From Traorella massiliensis (GTDB lineage: Bacteria; Bacillota_I; Bacilli_A; Erysipelotrichales; Erysipelotrichaceae): DNA of 64,000 bases. Each line of letters begins with the position of its first letter. The stretch's first letter is position 1. Positions 16,728 to 25,590 of this stretch are shown here, one piece after another. The stretch spans positions 214,242 to 278,241 of the forward strand of contig NZ_LT629967.1 of the NCBI RefSeq assembly GCF_900104665.1, in the 5' to 3' direction. The position numbers and the translations under genes are program-made. The notes under the pieces are model-generated. The model was not told where the DNA came from and did not search any database. It worked only from the letters and a program-made list of their open reading frames with translations.

Positions 16728-18080
16728 ATGAATCATTCTATCATTAATGCTTTAAATTTAAAAGAGGAAGAAATTGATTCCATTGAGTCTGTTTCTTCCT
16801 TTCATAATGAGGATTTCCTCATCACTCTGAATCTCAAAGACCATATCTGTCCGAATTGCGGCTCTCTGACTCGTTCCATCAAGGACTATAAGATCCGCAA
16901 GCTCCACATGAAGATCTTTATTCGCTTCAATTCTATTGTCTATTATAAGCGAAGACGTCTGAAATGCGAACACTGTGGAAAGTCTTTTGTGGAAAACCAT
17001 CCTTTCGGTTCCACCCGCAAGTCGGTGGCTCCTTCCACGATCATCAGCGTGCTGGAAGCTCTGAAGCCTTACAACTCTACGTTTTCCTCTGTTGCGTCCA
17101 CTTACGGACTCTCGGTCGGAACGGTTGTCGATATCTTTGATAAACATGTCCAAATCCCAAGAAAACACTTAACAGATATCCTGTGCTGGGATGAATTCTA
17201 TTTCAACCGGCGCTCACGCTATAAATATGCTTTCATCATGATGGATTTCCATAAGAAAGTCATCCTCGATATTTTTGAATCCAGACATGTCCAACATTTA
17301 AGTGACTATTTCTATTCCATCCCTTTGCAGGAAAGAAAAGCTGTAAAGTATATCATCATCGATATGTACCGCAACTACAGGGATATTGCCTCTGTGTATT
17401 TCCCCGATGCTGCTGTCTGCATCGATCCGTTCCACGCTGCTAAAAGAGTCAATGATGCACTGAACACTCTGAGAAAACGGATCATGCGCAGGAAGAAAGA
17501 AAACGGTGATATGTTTTCCTACAGCCTTCTGAAAAACAGATACGAGCTGTTACTGAAGAATCGAAATGAACTGGAATTCGAAAAGAAGAAAAAGGATATG
17601 ATTCTGGGTTATTCCATCACAGAAAGGGATCTGGCTGATCTGCTTCTTCAAATGGATAGCCATTTAAAAACAGCTTATTTTCTAAAGGAAAGATTTATTC
17701 GCTTCAACAGCAGCGACAGGAAGCGTTTCACCAATCGGAAGACAAAAGAAGAAGAGCTGAATAAACTTTTCAAGGATATGCTCGATTCAGGCATTGAGGA
17801 AATGAAGGGATGTGCGGGGACTCTTCGAAGCTGGAAGGAGGAAATCCTAAATTCATTTGTATGGATTGATGAAAGGCGTTTATCAAACGGACCTATCGAA
17901 GGAAAGAATACTTATATAAAAAAGATCATCAGCAATGCCAACGGATTTACTAATTTTGAGAGAGCAAGGAACAAGTTTCTTTATTCGCAGAACCTATATG
18001 AAACTTACTCTATTACTGAAAAGAAGACAAAAGTCAAAAGAAAAGGCGCCAAAAGAGGCACCTATAGGAAACATAAATAA
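16728..18080 (+). CDS. ISL3-family transposase
   Basis: A 450-residue DDE transposase. An N-terminal zinc finger (CPNCGS... CEHCGKSF at about residues 38-90) is followed by a helix-turn-helix and the DDE core (DEFYFNRRSRYKYAFIMMDF, the DMYRNYRDIASVYFPDAAVCIDPFH stretch with DPFHAAKRV, and a C-terminal SNGPIEGKNTYIKKI with the catalytic Glu). These are characteristic of ISL3. The start ATG 16728 follows a strong AAAGGAGG; a longer frame to 16680 reads through the left end repeat and is not used. No frameshift or stop is seen, so it is probably active. G+C content looks higher than neighbours, consistent with transfer. Confidence 0.93.
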   Translation: MNHSIINALNLKEEEIDSIESVSSFHNEDFLITLNLKDHICPNCGSLTRSIKDYKIRKLHMKIFIRFNSIVYYKRRRLKCEHCGKSFVENHPFGSTRKSVAPSTIISVLEALKPYNSTFSSVASTYGLSVGTVVDIFDKHVQIPRKHLTDILCWDEFYFNRRSRYKYAFIMMDFHKKVILDIFESRHVQHLSDYFYSIPLQERKAVKYIIIDMYRNYRDIASVYFPDAAVCIDPFHAAKRVNDALNTLRKRIMRRKKENGDMFSYSLLKNRYELLLKNRNELEFEKKKKDMILGYSITERDLADLLLQMDSHLKTAYFLKERFIRFNSSDRKRFTNRKTKEEELNKLFKDMLDSGIEEMKGCAGTLRSWKEEILNSFVWIDERRLSNGPIEGKNTYIKKIISNANGFTNFERARNKFLYSQNLYETYSITEKKTKVKRKGAKRGTYRKHK

Positions 18081-18119
18081 CCTTTAATTAATGATTGATT
18101 TTTAGAATGAAAGTAGGCT

Positions 18120-18166
18120 CCTTTAAAATTTCAGCGGGGTAAATTCACCCCGCTAATATTTAAAGG
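18120..18166 (+). terminator. Palindromic end/terminator of the ISL3 element
   Basis: Long near-palindrome centred on AGCGGGGT/ACCCCGCT with T-rich flank, formed by one direct and one inverted copy of the end repeat. It can end the transposase transcript and block readthrough into the IS. Confidence 0.65.
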
Positions 18167-18215
18167 TTTTTTTATTTTTCCCCGCTATTTTTTAAAGCGC
18201 CAAAATAATTCATGA

Positions 18216-18851
18216 TTAAGAAAGCTTTTTATAAAAGAAATTACCAATACTTTGAATAATTTGGACGATGATAATCAAAACAATACTAGTAACTACCATA
18301 TATTCTGTTTTGAATCCCTGATATCCAAAACGAATAGCAACGTCACCTAATCCGCCTGCACCTAAAGTACCAGCTATCGCACTATAACCAATCAATGAAA
18401 TCATCGTTAATACAATACCTGATACAATCGATGGCAAAGCTTCTTTAAAATAGACTCGATAAATAATCTGAAAATTACTGGCACCAAATGAACGGGCCGC
18501 TTCGATCAGTCCATGATCCACTTCTCGAAAAGCTGATTCGATGACTCTTGCGACAAAGGGGATCGCTCCAATCGTCAATGGAACAAGAGCTGCTGTAGGC
18601 TTGATAGTTGTACCAACAATTGCTCTTGTCAAAGGCATTACCAATACTAGAAGAATTACGAAAGGAAAGCTTCTAAAAGTATTTACTAGGAAATCAAAGA
18701 TACCATAGACTACTTTATTAGGACGCAAACCATCACTTGCTGTCAAAGTCATGATAATCGCAGGTATAAAACCAAGTATTACTGAAAAAAACGTTGAACC
18801 AACGATCATATATATCGTATCAAGCGTTGCTTCTATTAAGATTTCACTCAT
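18216..18851 (-). CDS. metI: Methionine ABC transporter permease
   Basis: A 211-residue MetI membrane permease with about five spans. The cytoplasmic coupling loop ESAFREVDHGLIEAARSFGAS (about residues 125-145) is typical. It ends the metQ-msrA-metN-metI operon and overlaps metN by 8 nt. Substrate methionine (and probably methionine sulfoxide) is strongly supported by the Met T-box and the NIL domain of the partner ATPase. An ISL3 IS lies directly beyond its stop. Confidence 0.95.
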   Translation of the reverse strand: MSEILIEATLDTIYMIVGSTFFSVILGFIPAIIMTLTASDGLRPNKVVYGIFDFLVNTFRSFPFVILLVLVMPLTRAIVGTTIKPTAALVPLTIGAIPFVARVIESAFREVDHGLIEAARSFGASNFQIIYRVYFKEALPSIVSGIVLTMISLIGYSAIAGTLGAGGLGDVAIRFGYQGFKTEYMVVTSIVLIIIVQIIQSIGNFFYKKLS

Positions 18852-19818
18852 GCTGTAATTCCTCCCAGATAATATGATGCTCCTTCAAAAAAGCAAAAAC
18901 CTTATCACGATCTTCTTCTTGAATATTAATAATCAAACTTCCTAAAATAGAACCTCGGAAATTCTCCAGTTTTCCTTGGCAGATATCAAAGTCAATATCT
19001 AACTTCCTTGCTAATGTCGTAATCAGATGTGATTCTGAGTTTTCATCCGCAAAGAACAATTTTACATTTACACCGTCTTTTGGAAGTATTTCTACACTTT
19101 CACCAACAAATGCCTGAACTTCAGGATTTGGCGCAACGAATAATTCTTCCGGTTTGCCAACAGTTACCACTTTTCCATTTTTTATAAAAGCTACTTTGGT
19201 ACATATCTGTTTAATTACTTCCATCTGATGAGTCACAACGACAATGGTAATCCCCATCTCTTTATTGATCTTTAAAAGCAGATCTAAGATCTCTTTTGTA
19301 ATAACAGGGTCAAGTGCAGAGGTCGCTTCATCACAAAGCAATACTTTTGGATCAAGAATCAAAGCACGGGCAATGGCAACACGTTGCTGCTGACCCCCGC
19401 TAAGCTGTGCCGGCTTACTGTTAACCTTATCTTCTAAGCCAACAAGACGTAATAAATTCATGATTTTTTCTTTGTTTTCCGGACTATTTTTTCTTTGCCC
19501 CCAAAACTGTAAAGGCAAAGCCACATTGTCATATACATTTAAACGGCTCAACAAGTTAAAATTTTGAAAGACCATTCCCATTTCTTTTTGTACGTGCTGA
19601 AGCTCTTTTTTTGTCAGTGTATTGATGATTTTCCCATCAACAATGATCGATCCGCTATCAAAAGTTTCAAGTCCATTGATACATCTTAAAAGCGTCGATT
19701 TTCCGGCACCACTTTGTCCAATGATCCCATAAATTTCTCCCTTTTCAATTTCAAATGAAATATCATCTAAAACATTCAGAGAACCAAAATTTTTACTCAG
19801 ATTCTTTATCTCTATCAT
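18844..19818 (-). CDS. metN: Methionine ABC transporter ATPase with NIL domain
   Basis: A 324-residue MetN. ABC motifs: Walker A GQSGAGKSTLL (about residues 35-45), Q-loop, signature LSGGQQQRVAIARAL, Walker B LLCDEATSALDP. The C-terminal ~80 residues form a NIL/ACT-like domain (SESHLITTLARKLDIDFDI) that in MetN binds methionine and shuts off transport, so inhibition by internal methionine is expected. Directly follows msrA (4 bp) and overlaps metI. Confidence 0.97.
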   Translation of the reverse strand: MIEIKNLSKNFGSLNVLDDISFEIEKGEIYGIIGQSGAGKSTLLRCINGLETFDSGSIIVDGKIINTLTKKELQHVQKEMGMVFQNFNLLSRLNVYDNVALPLQFWGQRKNSPENKEKIMNLLRLVGLEDKVNSKPAQLSGGQQQRVAIARALILDPKVLLCDEATSALDPVITKEILDLLLKINKEMGITIVVVTHQMEVIKQICTKVAFIKNGKVVTVGKPEELFVAPNPEVQAFVGESVEILPKDGVNVKLFFADENSESHLITTLARKLDIDFDICQGKLENFRGSILGSLIINIQEEDRDKVFAFLKEHHIIWEELQHE

Positions 19819-19822
19819 AAAA

Positions 19823-20314
19823 CTACTCCTTATCCTTAAAAAAACAGGTATCTATATGACAATATCCTTTTGGATTTTTATCCAGATATTTCTGATGATA
19901 ATCTTCTGCTTTGTAAAAAGATATTAAAGGCCTCACTTCCACAACGATCGGATGAGCATATTTTTTCTGTTCATCCTGAATCACTTGAACAATGATATCC
20001 AAATCGTTTTCATCTGTATAATAAATACCGCTTCGATAGGAACTGCCTTCATCTTCACCTTGCTTATTAAGTGAAGTTGGATCAATGACAAGTAAAAACT
20101 TTCTTAGAATTTTTTCTAATGAAAGAACCTGCTCATCATAAACTACTTTCACCGTTTCCGCATGACCACTTTGCTGACTCTTCACATTTTCATAAGATGG
20201 ATTTTTTAAATATCCATTGGCATAGCCGACGACTGTTTCAATAATTCCGTCAAACTGATCCATGTATTTTTGAATTCCCCAAAAACAGCCGCCAGCTAAA
20301 TAAATTGTTTTCAT
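19823..20314 (-). CDS. msrA: Peptide-methionine (S)-S-oxide reductase
   Basis: A 163-residue MsrA with the catalytic GCFWG near the N-terminus and the SYRSGIYY segment later. It reduces methionine-S-sulfoxide, free or in proteins, in the cytosol. I take ATG 20314, which abuts the metQ stop (TAATATG), rather than the TTG five codons earlier; no strong ribosome site is visible, so translation is probably coupled to metQ. Its place inside the methionine-uptake operon suggests that imported methionine sulfoxide is reduced on arrival. This is context inference. Confidence 0.95.
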   Translation of the reverse strand: MKTIYLAGGCFWGIQKYMDQFDGIIETVVGYANGYLKNPSYENVKSQQSGHAETVKVVYDEQVLSLEKILRKFLLVIDPTSLNKQGEDEGSSYRSGIYYTDENDLDIIVQVIQDEQKKYAHPIVVEVRPLISFYKAEDYHQKYLDKNPKGYCHIDTCFFKDKE

Positions 20315-20315
20315 A

Positions 20316-21119
20316 TTAGAATGCTGCAATTACTGAACCATCGTAATTTTCTTCAATATAAGCTTTTACTTCATCACTTGTCATTGCTTCAATAAGAGCT
20401 TTTGTTTTTTCAGTATCTTCATTACCTTCTTTTACAACCAAGTAATTTACATAATCAGCACTTTCTTCTGATGTTGCATCTTCAATAAATAAAGCATCTT
20501 CTAATGGATTTAAATCAGCTTGCAAAGCATAGTTTACATTGATAACAGAAGCATCAACATCTTCTAAGCTTCTTGGAAGCTGGGCAGCTTCTAAAGATAC
20601 GATTTCATAATTGTGTGGATTTTCTTCAATCATTGTCGTATCATATAAACCATCTGTTTCACTTAAAGTAATCAACCCGTTTGCTGCTAATAGCTTCAAG
20701 GCTCTTGACCCATTACTTGCATCATTTGGAATAGAAATGGTCGCACCATCAGGAATTTCATCTACACTGCTGTATTTAGAAGAATAACATCCCATTGGTT
20801 CTAGATGGATACCTGCTACTGATACAAGATGCAAGCCGCTTTCTTCATTTTGTGTTTCCAAATAATCTAATGTCTGATAATAATTCGCATCCAGGCTTCC
20901 TTCTTCTAAAGCTGTATTTGGCTGTACATAATCAGTATATTCAACTACATCTACTGTCCATCCATCTGCTTCTAAAGCTGGTTTTACCACATCATTTAAG
21001 ATTTCCGCATGTGGTACTTGCGTAGCCCCGATCGTAATCGTTTTATCCTCCGTATCTGTTGTGTTTGAGCAGCCGGCTAATAAAGCTCCTGCAACTAATA
21101 AGCTGAGTAATTTTTTCAT
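20316..21119 (-). CDS. metQ: Methionine-binding lipoprotein
   Basis: A 267-residue MetQ/NlpA lipoprotein: signal peptide with LLAGCSN lipobox (Cys about residue 17), then [40 protein letters not shown] and [15 protein letters not shown], all standard for the family. First gene of the operon controlled by the methionine T-box. Anchored outside the membrane, feeding MetI/MetN. Confidence 0.96.
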   Translation of the reverse strand: MKKLLSLLVAGALLAGCSNTTDTEDKTITIGATQVPHAEILNDVVKPALEADGWTVDVVEYTDYVQPNTALEEGSLDANYYQTLDYLETQNEESGLHLVSVAGIHLEPMGCYSSKYSSVDEIPDGATISIPNDASNGSRALKLLAANGLITLSETDGLYDTTMIEENPHNYEIVSLEAAQLPRSLEDVDASVINVNYALQADLNPLEDALFIEDATSEESADYVNYLVVKEGNEDTEKTKALIEAMTSDEVKAYIEENYDGSVIAAF

Positions 21120-21159
21120 GTCTATTTCCTCCTTTATTTACTCACTACTCAATACAATA

Positions 21160-21432
21160 AAAAACTCGCCCTATATAAGGGCGAGTGTATTCGCGTTACC
21201 ACCTTAGTTTAAAATAATCTCACGATTATTTCCTCATCAAGTACGTCCTATAAGGATTATACTCTATCACTGTAACGGGTGAACCCGTCATAGCCTAACC
21301 ATTTTGGTTCGGTATGCAACTCCAAGGCCATTTTCATTCATCTTCCATCGTTCTTTCACACCAGCCAAGAACTCTCTTTAGACTTTCAATGAATTACTTT
21401 TCTTTTCATCGTCTTTATTGTATTGTTGGTAT
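21160..21432 (-). promoter_or_regulatory. T-box leader, methionine specifier (ATG)
   Basis: Minus-strand leader upstream of metQ. T-box core AAGGTGGTAACGCG (21191-21205), terminator stem ACTCGCCCT/AGGGCGAGT (21164-21186) with a T run, AGAGAG box and GGCTGGTG of stem I near 21365, and specifier region GAAAATGGCCTTGGAG, with ATG three bases before TTGGAG. It should antiterminate when tRNA-Met is uncharged. The methionine operon downstream fits. Confidence 0.93.
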
Positions 21433-21433
21433 C

Positions 21434-21462
21434 ATAATAAAACACAAAATTTTAATTGTCAA
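21434..21462 (-). promoter_or_regulatory. Promoter of the met operon, inside the 3' end of degV
   Basis: Minus strand -35 TTGACA (21457-21462), 17-nt spacer, -10 TATTAT (21434-21439). The -35 overlaps the last codons of degV. Confidence 0.8.
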
Positions 21463-22306
21463 GAATCTTTTTTAATTTTTTCATCTTACCAAATGCCAGT
21501 ACCCCCGGATCTGTATGAGACAGGATTACAGCTCCAAAAGGATGTCTCTCTACTTTTTGATGGGTTCTCTCTTCTAATTTCTGTTTAACTTCATCCACCA
21601 TATCATCACAGTCATCAGAGATGATCATCCAATAATATTGTGAAGCATCTTCTACATTTACTGCTTCATCAATGCCTTTTTCAATTGCTTTTTTCATCGT
21701 TCTGACTTTATCAAAAACATCAATGATACCCTCTTTTAAAGATAATACAGGCACAATTTTTAAAAGACTGGATAAAGCAGTGGCTGCCGGTGTAATTCTT
21801 CCACCTCTTTTAAGATAGTTAAGATCACTTGGGATAATGATTGCTTCCATCATTGAAGGTACTCTTTCAATCGCTTCTTTTATTTCAGAAGGTGTTTTCC
21901 CTTCACAAAGCATTTCTTTTACGTCTAAACATAATTTTGTTAATGGATAGCATACACATTTCGCATCAATGACAGTTATCCTTCCTTCATAATTTTGTGA
22001 CTGTACAAGAGCGGTCTGATACATTCCGCTTAATCCTGAGGATAAAGGAATGTGAATGATTTCATCATATTCCTCTAATAAATGATCATACATTTTTATA
22101 AGTGAACCTAATTGAGCCTGAGAAGTTTTCACTATTTTCCCATCCAGCATTGCTTGCTTAATGCTGGTTAAATCAATATCGACTCCTTCTATAAACTCTT
22201 CCTCATCAATCGTAAGAGGCATTCGAAGAACATAGATTCCTAGCTCTTTTGCTGTTTTATCGTCAATATCACATGATGAATCTGTTAGTATCGCATATTT
22301 TTTCAT
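21452..22306 (-). CDS. DegV family fatty-acid-binding protein
   Basis: A 284-residue DegV protein: N-terminal TDSSCDIDDKTAKELGIYVLRMPL, IPLSSGLSGMYQTA, the GGRITPAATALSSLLKIVPVL block and C-terminal SHTDPGVLAFG. The family binds a single fatty acyl chain and includes FakB subunits, which present fatty acids to FakA for phosphorylation; which sort this one is cannot be decided. Single gene; the met-operon promoter lies in its 3' end. Confidence 0.92.
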   Translation of the reverse strand: MKKYAILTDSSCDIDDKTAKELGIYVLRMPLTIDEEEFIEGVDIDLTSIKQAMLDGKIVKTSQAQLGSLIKMYDHLLEEYDEIIHIPLSSGLSGMYQTALVQSQNYEGRITVIDAKCVCYPLTKLCLDVKEMLCEGKTPSEIKEAIERVPSMMEAIIIPSDLNYLKRGGRITPAATALSSLLKIVPVLSLKEGIIDVFDKVRTMKKAIEKGIDEAVNVEDASQYYWMIISDDCDDMVDEVKQKLEERTHQKVERHPFGAVILSHTDPGVLAFGKMKKLKKILDN

Positions 22307-22397
22307 ATTTTATATGCTAACATATCATCAAACCCTTCTCAATGTTTAGGTATTCACTATTTTATACAATTTTGGATAAATGTTAAAAAAGTGAAAA

Positions 22398-22419
22398 AAA
22401 GATGCAAAATAGCATCTTT
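22398..22419 (-). terminator. Terminator of the orphan membrane-protein gene
   Basis: Minus-strand stem AAAGATGC/GCATCTTT with a seven-T tail, overlapping the stop at 22419. Confidence 0.8.
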
Positions 22420-24002
22420 TACTTATTGATTTCTATGATACTGTTAACATCACCTGTCGTATATTTTACCTTTAAAACATCATTTTCTTTGATAAAAGGC
22501 AATAACTTTTCATTAATCGTTATATGACCTTTATAAACATTTCCTTCCTGATCCATAATATAAGCATAAGTATCTCCGGAAATATTAATATAAGAGACAG
22601 ATGAAACTGTAATTTCTTTCTCTTCCAATCTATCTGTATCAACAATATTCATAGCAGCAATATATTGACTCTTTAGATATTCTAAACCTTTATCCTTATC
22701 TACGGTAACTACTTGCTGGTAATCTTCACAATCAATCATAGCATACATCTTTACTAATCCTGCATTATCCTTGAGAGAAACCAAGTAAGTAGGGCGTCCG
22801 CCAACACTGATCAGCAACGGGAACGTAGATGTATAGCCCAAATGCTGGACTTTTCCTTCTGCACTGCTCATAGCTGAAAATTCTTCTGCACCGCTGCTCA
22901 TAATGATTTTTGCTTCTTGAGTACGCTGATTCACTAATACGAAGCCGATATTCGATTCATCACTATTTACTGATGTAATACCCGTATATAACCATATATC
23001 ATCATTTAACACGATATAATTATATCCTTCAGTTGTCTGATAAACATCTCTTTGACCAATGATCGAATTAATGAATCCATGGACATAAGCCCCTGACTGG
23101 TTTACCTGTTCGATGATCAGATCACTGGCATAAACACGATCGATCCATTCTGGAATTTCTCCTATGGCATATTTATTCATACTGCCATCAATCGCATTCA
23201 TCGCAATTACACCTGTAATGGCTGGCTTCTGACCAATACCTTTATACGAAATTGTTGAAGTGATCCAATAAGGAACTCCTTCTTCATCAATTTCAAAATT
23301 TGTTTCATAAAAAATATCAAATGGATATGCCAAACGCATATGACGATCACGATCTTCAAATAAAATAGCATTTTCACTATATTTTATGCCACTTAAGCCT
23401 AAATCTTCTAATTTTACCAGATCGCTTTTTCCCGTAGTCGCATTGACAATGATATATCCAGGTATTCCCTCTGAATGATTAGAAAAATACTTAATAAGAC
23501 CGTTATAATCAAGCGGTGTTACACGTACGATCGTATCCTGATAAGATATCTGTGAATAAATATCACTTACCTCAAACTGGCTTATAAGTTCAGGAAGCTG
23601 ACCTAATGTTCGATCACCTAAAACCATCGTTGAATCACGATCGATGATTGCTGTCTTTGTAAAATCGACTTCATCAATTTCACTAAAATCTGCTTCGACC
23701 AAATCAATACGCTGTGCATATTCATTTGCATTAAAAATCGGACTGCATACAAACATAATTACTAATACTATTGCAATCGAAGCAGCAAAAACACCTAAGA
23801 TTCCCTGCTCCTTTTTCACATTTGTTTTTTTAGTCATATTGGCAATCACTGCAATCAATAATGGAATCAACGATACCCACAAATAAATCCAAAAAGTAAT
23901 ACTTGTCGGATTAATCGGCGGTAGGAAAATAAAAAAAAGTACAGCTGCTAATATCAGCGAACCAGCAATTCCATAAATAAATCTTTTGTTTTTCATATTC
24001 AT
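22419..24002 (-). CDS. Membrane-anchored protein with large outer domain (unknown)
   Basis: A 527-residue protein that I do not recognise. The N-terminus has three hydrophobic spans (about residues 8-27, 35-55 and 66-88), followed by about 430 residues with no further spans, rich in Asp, Tyr and Ile, containing DFTKTAIIDRDSTMVLGDRTLGQLPELISQF. The C-terminal 50 residues look like a small beta domain (KGHITINEKLLPFIKENDVLKVKY). Only two of the three N-terminal segments need to be true spans for the bulk to lie outside or inside. Start ATG 24002 (a second ATG two codons on). Monocistronic. No enzyme motif is seen. Confidence 0.7.
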   Translation of the reverse strand: MNMKNKRFIYGIAGSLILAAVLFFIFLPPINPTSITFWIYLWVSLIPLLIAVIANMTKKTNVKKEQGILGVFAASIAIVLVIMFVCSPIFNANEYAQRIDLVEADFSEIDEVDFTKTAIIDRDSTMVLGDRTLGQLPELISQFEVSDIYSQISYQDTIVRVTPLDYNGLIKYFSNHSEGIPGYIIVNATTGKSDLVKLEDLGLSGIKYSENAILFEDRDRHMRLAYPFDIFYETNFEIDEEGVPYWITSTISYKGIGQKPAITGVIAMNAIDGSMNKYAIGEIPEWIDRVYASDLIIEQVNQSGAYVHGFINSIIGQRDVYQTTEGYNYIVLNDDIWLYTGITSVNSDESNIGFVLVNQRTQEAKIIMSSGAEEFSAMSSAEGKVQHLGYTSTFPLLISVGGRPTYLVSLKDNAGLVKMYAMIDCEDYQQVVTVDKDKGLEYLKSQYIAAMNIVDTDRLEEKEITVSSVSYINISGDTYAYIMDQEGNVYKGHITINEKLLPFIKENDVLKVKYTTGDVNSIIEINK

Positions 24003-24115
24003 AACTCCTCGTATGAGTCCAGTATATCATATGTACAAAAATATTCCATGACACTATAGTCATTCATCTTATTTTTAATTTATTAAATTTTATATATTAA
24101 ATTTAAGTTGAAAGA

Positions 24116-24144
24116 TTGATTTCAGCAGTTATACATCTTATAAT
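24116..24144 (+). promoter_or_regulatory. Promoter of the THF riboswitch-folT unit
   Basis: -35 TTGATT (24116-24121), 17-nt spacer, consensus -10 TATAAT (24139-24144); about 10 bp before the riboswitch. Confidence 0.75.
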
Positions 24145-24153
24145 ACTTTTGTT

Positions 24154-24302
24154 AGCAGAGTAGAGATATATGCGTTAAGTATTAACTGAACGGGGAGTTG
24201 TCAGTTAGGCGAAAAGATTTTCTTGCGATATATATCTCGCATCCCACTGTTGCATGAAAATCGCAGAATGCCTCTTTTTCATGACAATGGTAGAAAAGGA
24301 GG
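24154..24302 (+). promoter_or_regulatory. Tetrahydrofolate riboswitch with Shine-Dalgarno-sequestering stem
   Basis: The aptamer (about 24154-24253) contains GAGTAGA, TGCGTTAAGTAT, GAACGGGGAGTTGTC and the closing CTCGCATCCCACTG, the conserved landmarks of the THF (folT) riboswitch class. Downstream, CCTCTTTTTC (24271-24280) can pair over 10 positions (one G-U) with GAAAAGGAGG (24293-24302), the ribosome site of folT. Regulation is thus probably at translation: one fold hides the SD. Ligand specificity is from family knowledge. Confidence 0.87.
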
Positions 24303-24309
24303 TTTTTAT

Positions 24310-24876
24310 ATGGATAACTTACTGACAGAATTTAAATCAATTCCTCATTTGATCCGTCAAAGCGGACAAGGCATTAAAAACGTTAAAACATTAGTAGGTA
24401 CTTCCTTATTTGTAGCTATGAATGCTGCCTTAGGCTATTTTAAGATCGTTGTCATTCCTAAAATGCTGGAAATCAGTTTTTCTTCATTAGCACTAGCTGC
24501 CTGTGCTTTTACATATGGACCGATCATGGCAGGTTTTGCAGGTATTATTTGTGATAATATCAAATATTTTTTAAACCCCAGCGGACCTTATATGCCTTTA
24601 TTTGGATTAAATGAATTTCTAACAGGTTTTATTTATGGACTCTTCTTTTATAAAAAAGATCTTACTATAAAACGTGTTATTGCGGCTAGACTAACTGTTG
24701 TCTTACTAATTAATATGCTTTTAACACCATTATGGCTACATATGCTTTATGGCAATGCCTTTATCGTTCTTGTACAAGCAAGAATTCTTAAAAATATTTT
24801 AATGTTCCCTATTGATGTATTCTTATTATATACAGTATTAAAAGCAACAAAACGAGCCATTCCAGTATTATCATAG
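24310..24876 (+). CDS. folT: Folate-specific ECF transporter S component
   Basis: A 188-residue FolT membrane protein with about six spans, with the YGPIMAGFAGIICDNIKYFLNPSGPYMPLFGLNEF segment seen in FolT proteins; it captures folate for import through the shared ECF module. The start at ATG 24310 follows AAGGAGG by 7 nt and is downstream of the THF riboswitch; a longer frame runs back into the riboswitch and is not translated as gene. An 8-bp gap leads to the unknown gene at 24885. Confidence 0.95.
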   Translation: MDNLLTEFKSIPHLIRQSGQGIKNVKTLVGTSLFVAMNAALGYFKIVVIPKMLEISFSSLALAACAFTYGPIMAGFAGIICDNIKYFLNPSGPYMPLFGLNEFLTGFIYGLFFYKKDLTIKRVIAARLTVVLLINMLLTPLWLHMLYGNAFIVLVQARILKNILMFPIDVFLLYTVLKATKRAIPVLS

Positions 24877-24884
24877 GAGGATGT

Positions 24885-25313
24885 ATGAAACAAATTGATG
24901 AATATTCTTATCAATGTGGAGTCATGGATTGTTTTAGTGAAATGGTAAAAGCCGGATTAAAGCGAATTGCTTTATCACACCCATCATCTACCAAAGAAAT
25001 CCGGGATCAGTATATTCCTTTCGCAGAAAATATTTGTGTCAAGTATCAGATTCATTATTATTTGGATGATGATCCTTTGATTACTGATTTATTTCCTGCA
25101 TCTATGAATCAGAACACTTACAATATCATTTTTTATAAAGATGAAAATGATATTGAAGAATATAGGACATTAAAAAAATTAAAAGTAAAAGTTATTGAAA
25201 ATAAGGAATATGAAAAGTATCGTTACGAAATTGCTTATCGTTTTGGGAAATTATTAAGTTATAGTGATGAAACGATCCAAAATTATATCCAAAACAATGA
25301 CGAAAAAGAATGA
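24885..25313 (+). CDS. Uncharacterised 142-aa protein co-transcribed with folT
   Basis: A soluble acidic protein that I do not recognise. It begins MKQIDEYSYQCGVMDCFSEMVKAGLKRIALSHP, includes an SHPSSTKEIRDQYIPFAEN stretch and ends in a charged EKE tail. The segment YNIIFYKDENDIEEYRTLKKLK looks like a helical turn. AGGAGG precedes the ATG. Because it follows folT by 8 bp behind the THF riboswitch, it may be folate related, but no domain supports that. Ends with a clear terminator. Confidence 0.7.
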   Translation: MKQIDEYSYQCGVMDCFSEMVKAGLKRIALSHPSSTKEIRDQYIPFAENICVKYQIHYYLDDDPLITDLFPASMNQNTYNIIFYKDENDIEEYRTLKKLKVKVIENKEYEKYRYEIAYRFGKLLSYSDETIQNYIQNNDEKE

Positions 25314-25336
25314 GGCTTTAATAGCCTCAGTTTTTA
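25311..25336 (+). terminator. Terminator of folT unit
   Basis: Perfect 7-bp stem TGAGGCT/AGCCTCA including the stop codon, followed by GTTTTTAT. Confidence 0.85.
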
Positions 25337-25344
25337 TATACAAA

Positions 25345-25590
25345 TTTACTACTTACAATTCTAAACTATCTGCATTTAAAAGAAAATATTTCATCCCCAT
25401 GATTACAAAACCTTCATCATTATGCCATGGTTTCTTATTTCCATTAACGATTATAATTTTTCGAACGAACAGAAATATTACATAAAGAACTAAATTTCTT
25501 TCTCTTCTGAACTCATATCACAACTGCTTTGATAAACATCTCTTTTGATTTCTACGATACACTCCCTTTTTTGCATATGCACACTTTTTA
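25345..25590 (-). pseudogene. Second DUF4143-type ATPase remnant (5' and 3' ends only)
   Basis: Reading the minus strand, about 25355-25475 encodes VRKIIIVNGNKKPWHNDEGF and then VIMGMKYFLLNADSLEL with a stop, matching in order the tail of the pseudogene at 14241 (KKIIITRESG, YIGVEQFLLDENSLDL). Before it come SSEEKEI and a stop (like EKEEQERKS of the other), and upstream VEIKRDVY, resembling the start of such ATPases, after a GGGAG site. The ATPase core is entirely gone, with stops in all parts. It fills most of the 420-bp gap between the folT terminator and the PTS operon. Confidence 0.65.

Larger units (their letters stand above)
16605..18201 (+). mobile_element. ISL3-family insertion sequence
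   Basis: An intact IS of about 1.6 kb around the transposase at 16728. The ends carry related terminal repeats: left GCTTTAAATTTTGAGTGGG (16608-16626) and a second copy at 16641-16660; right, inverted copies at 18180-18199 and 18148-18166. It starts directly after the stop of the SpoVAF-like gene and ends about 15 bp before the metI stop. I could not find a perfect 8-bp target duplication, so the exact ends are uncertain by a few bases. Confidence 0.85.

Noticed and set aside
16597-18210. 8-bp target-site duplication of the ISL3 element
   Set aside because: Flanks AAATGAT and AAATAAT are similar but not equal; exact duplication not found.
24223-24309. N-terminal extension of folT
   Set aside because: This frame runs through the riboswitch; the good SD and family N-terminus support ATG 24310.
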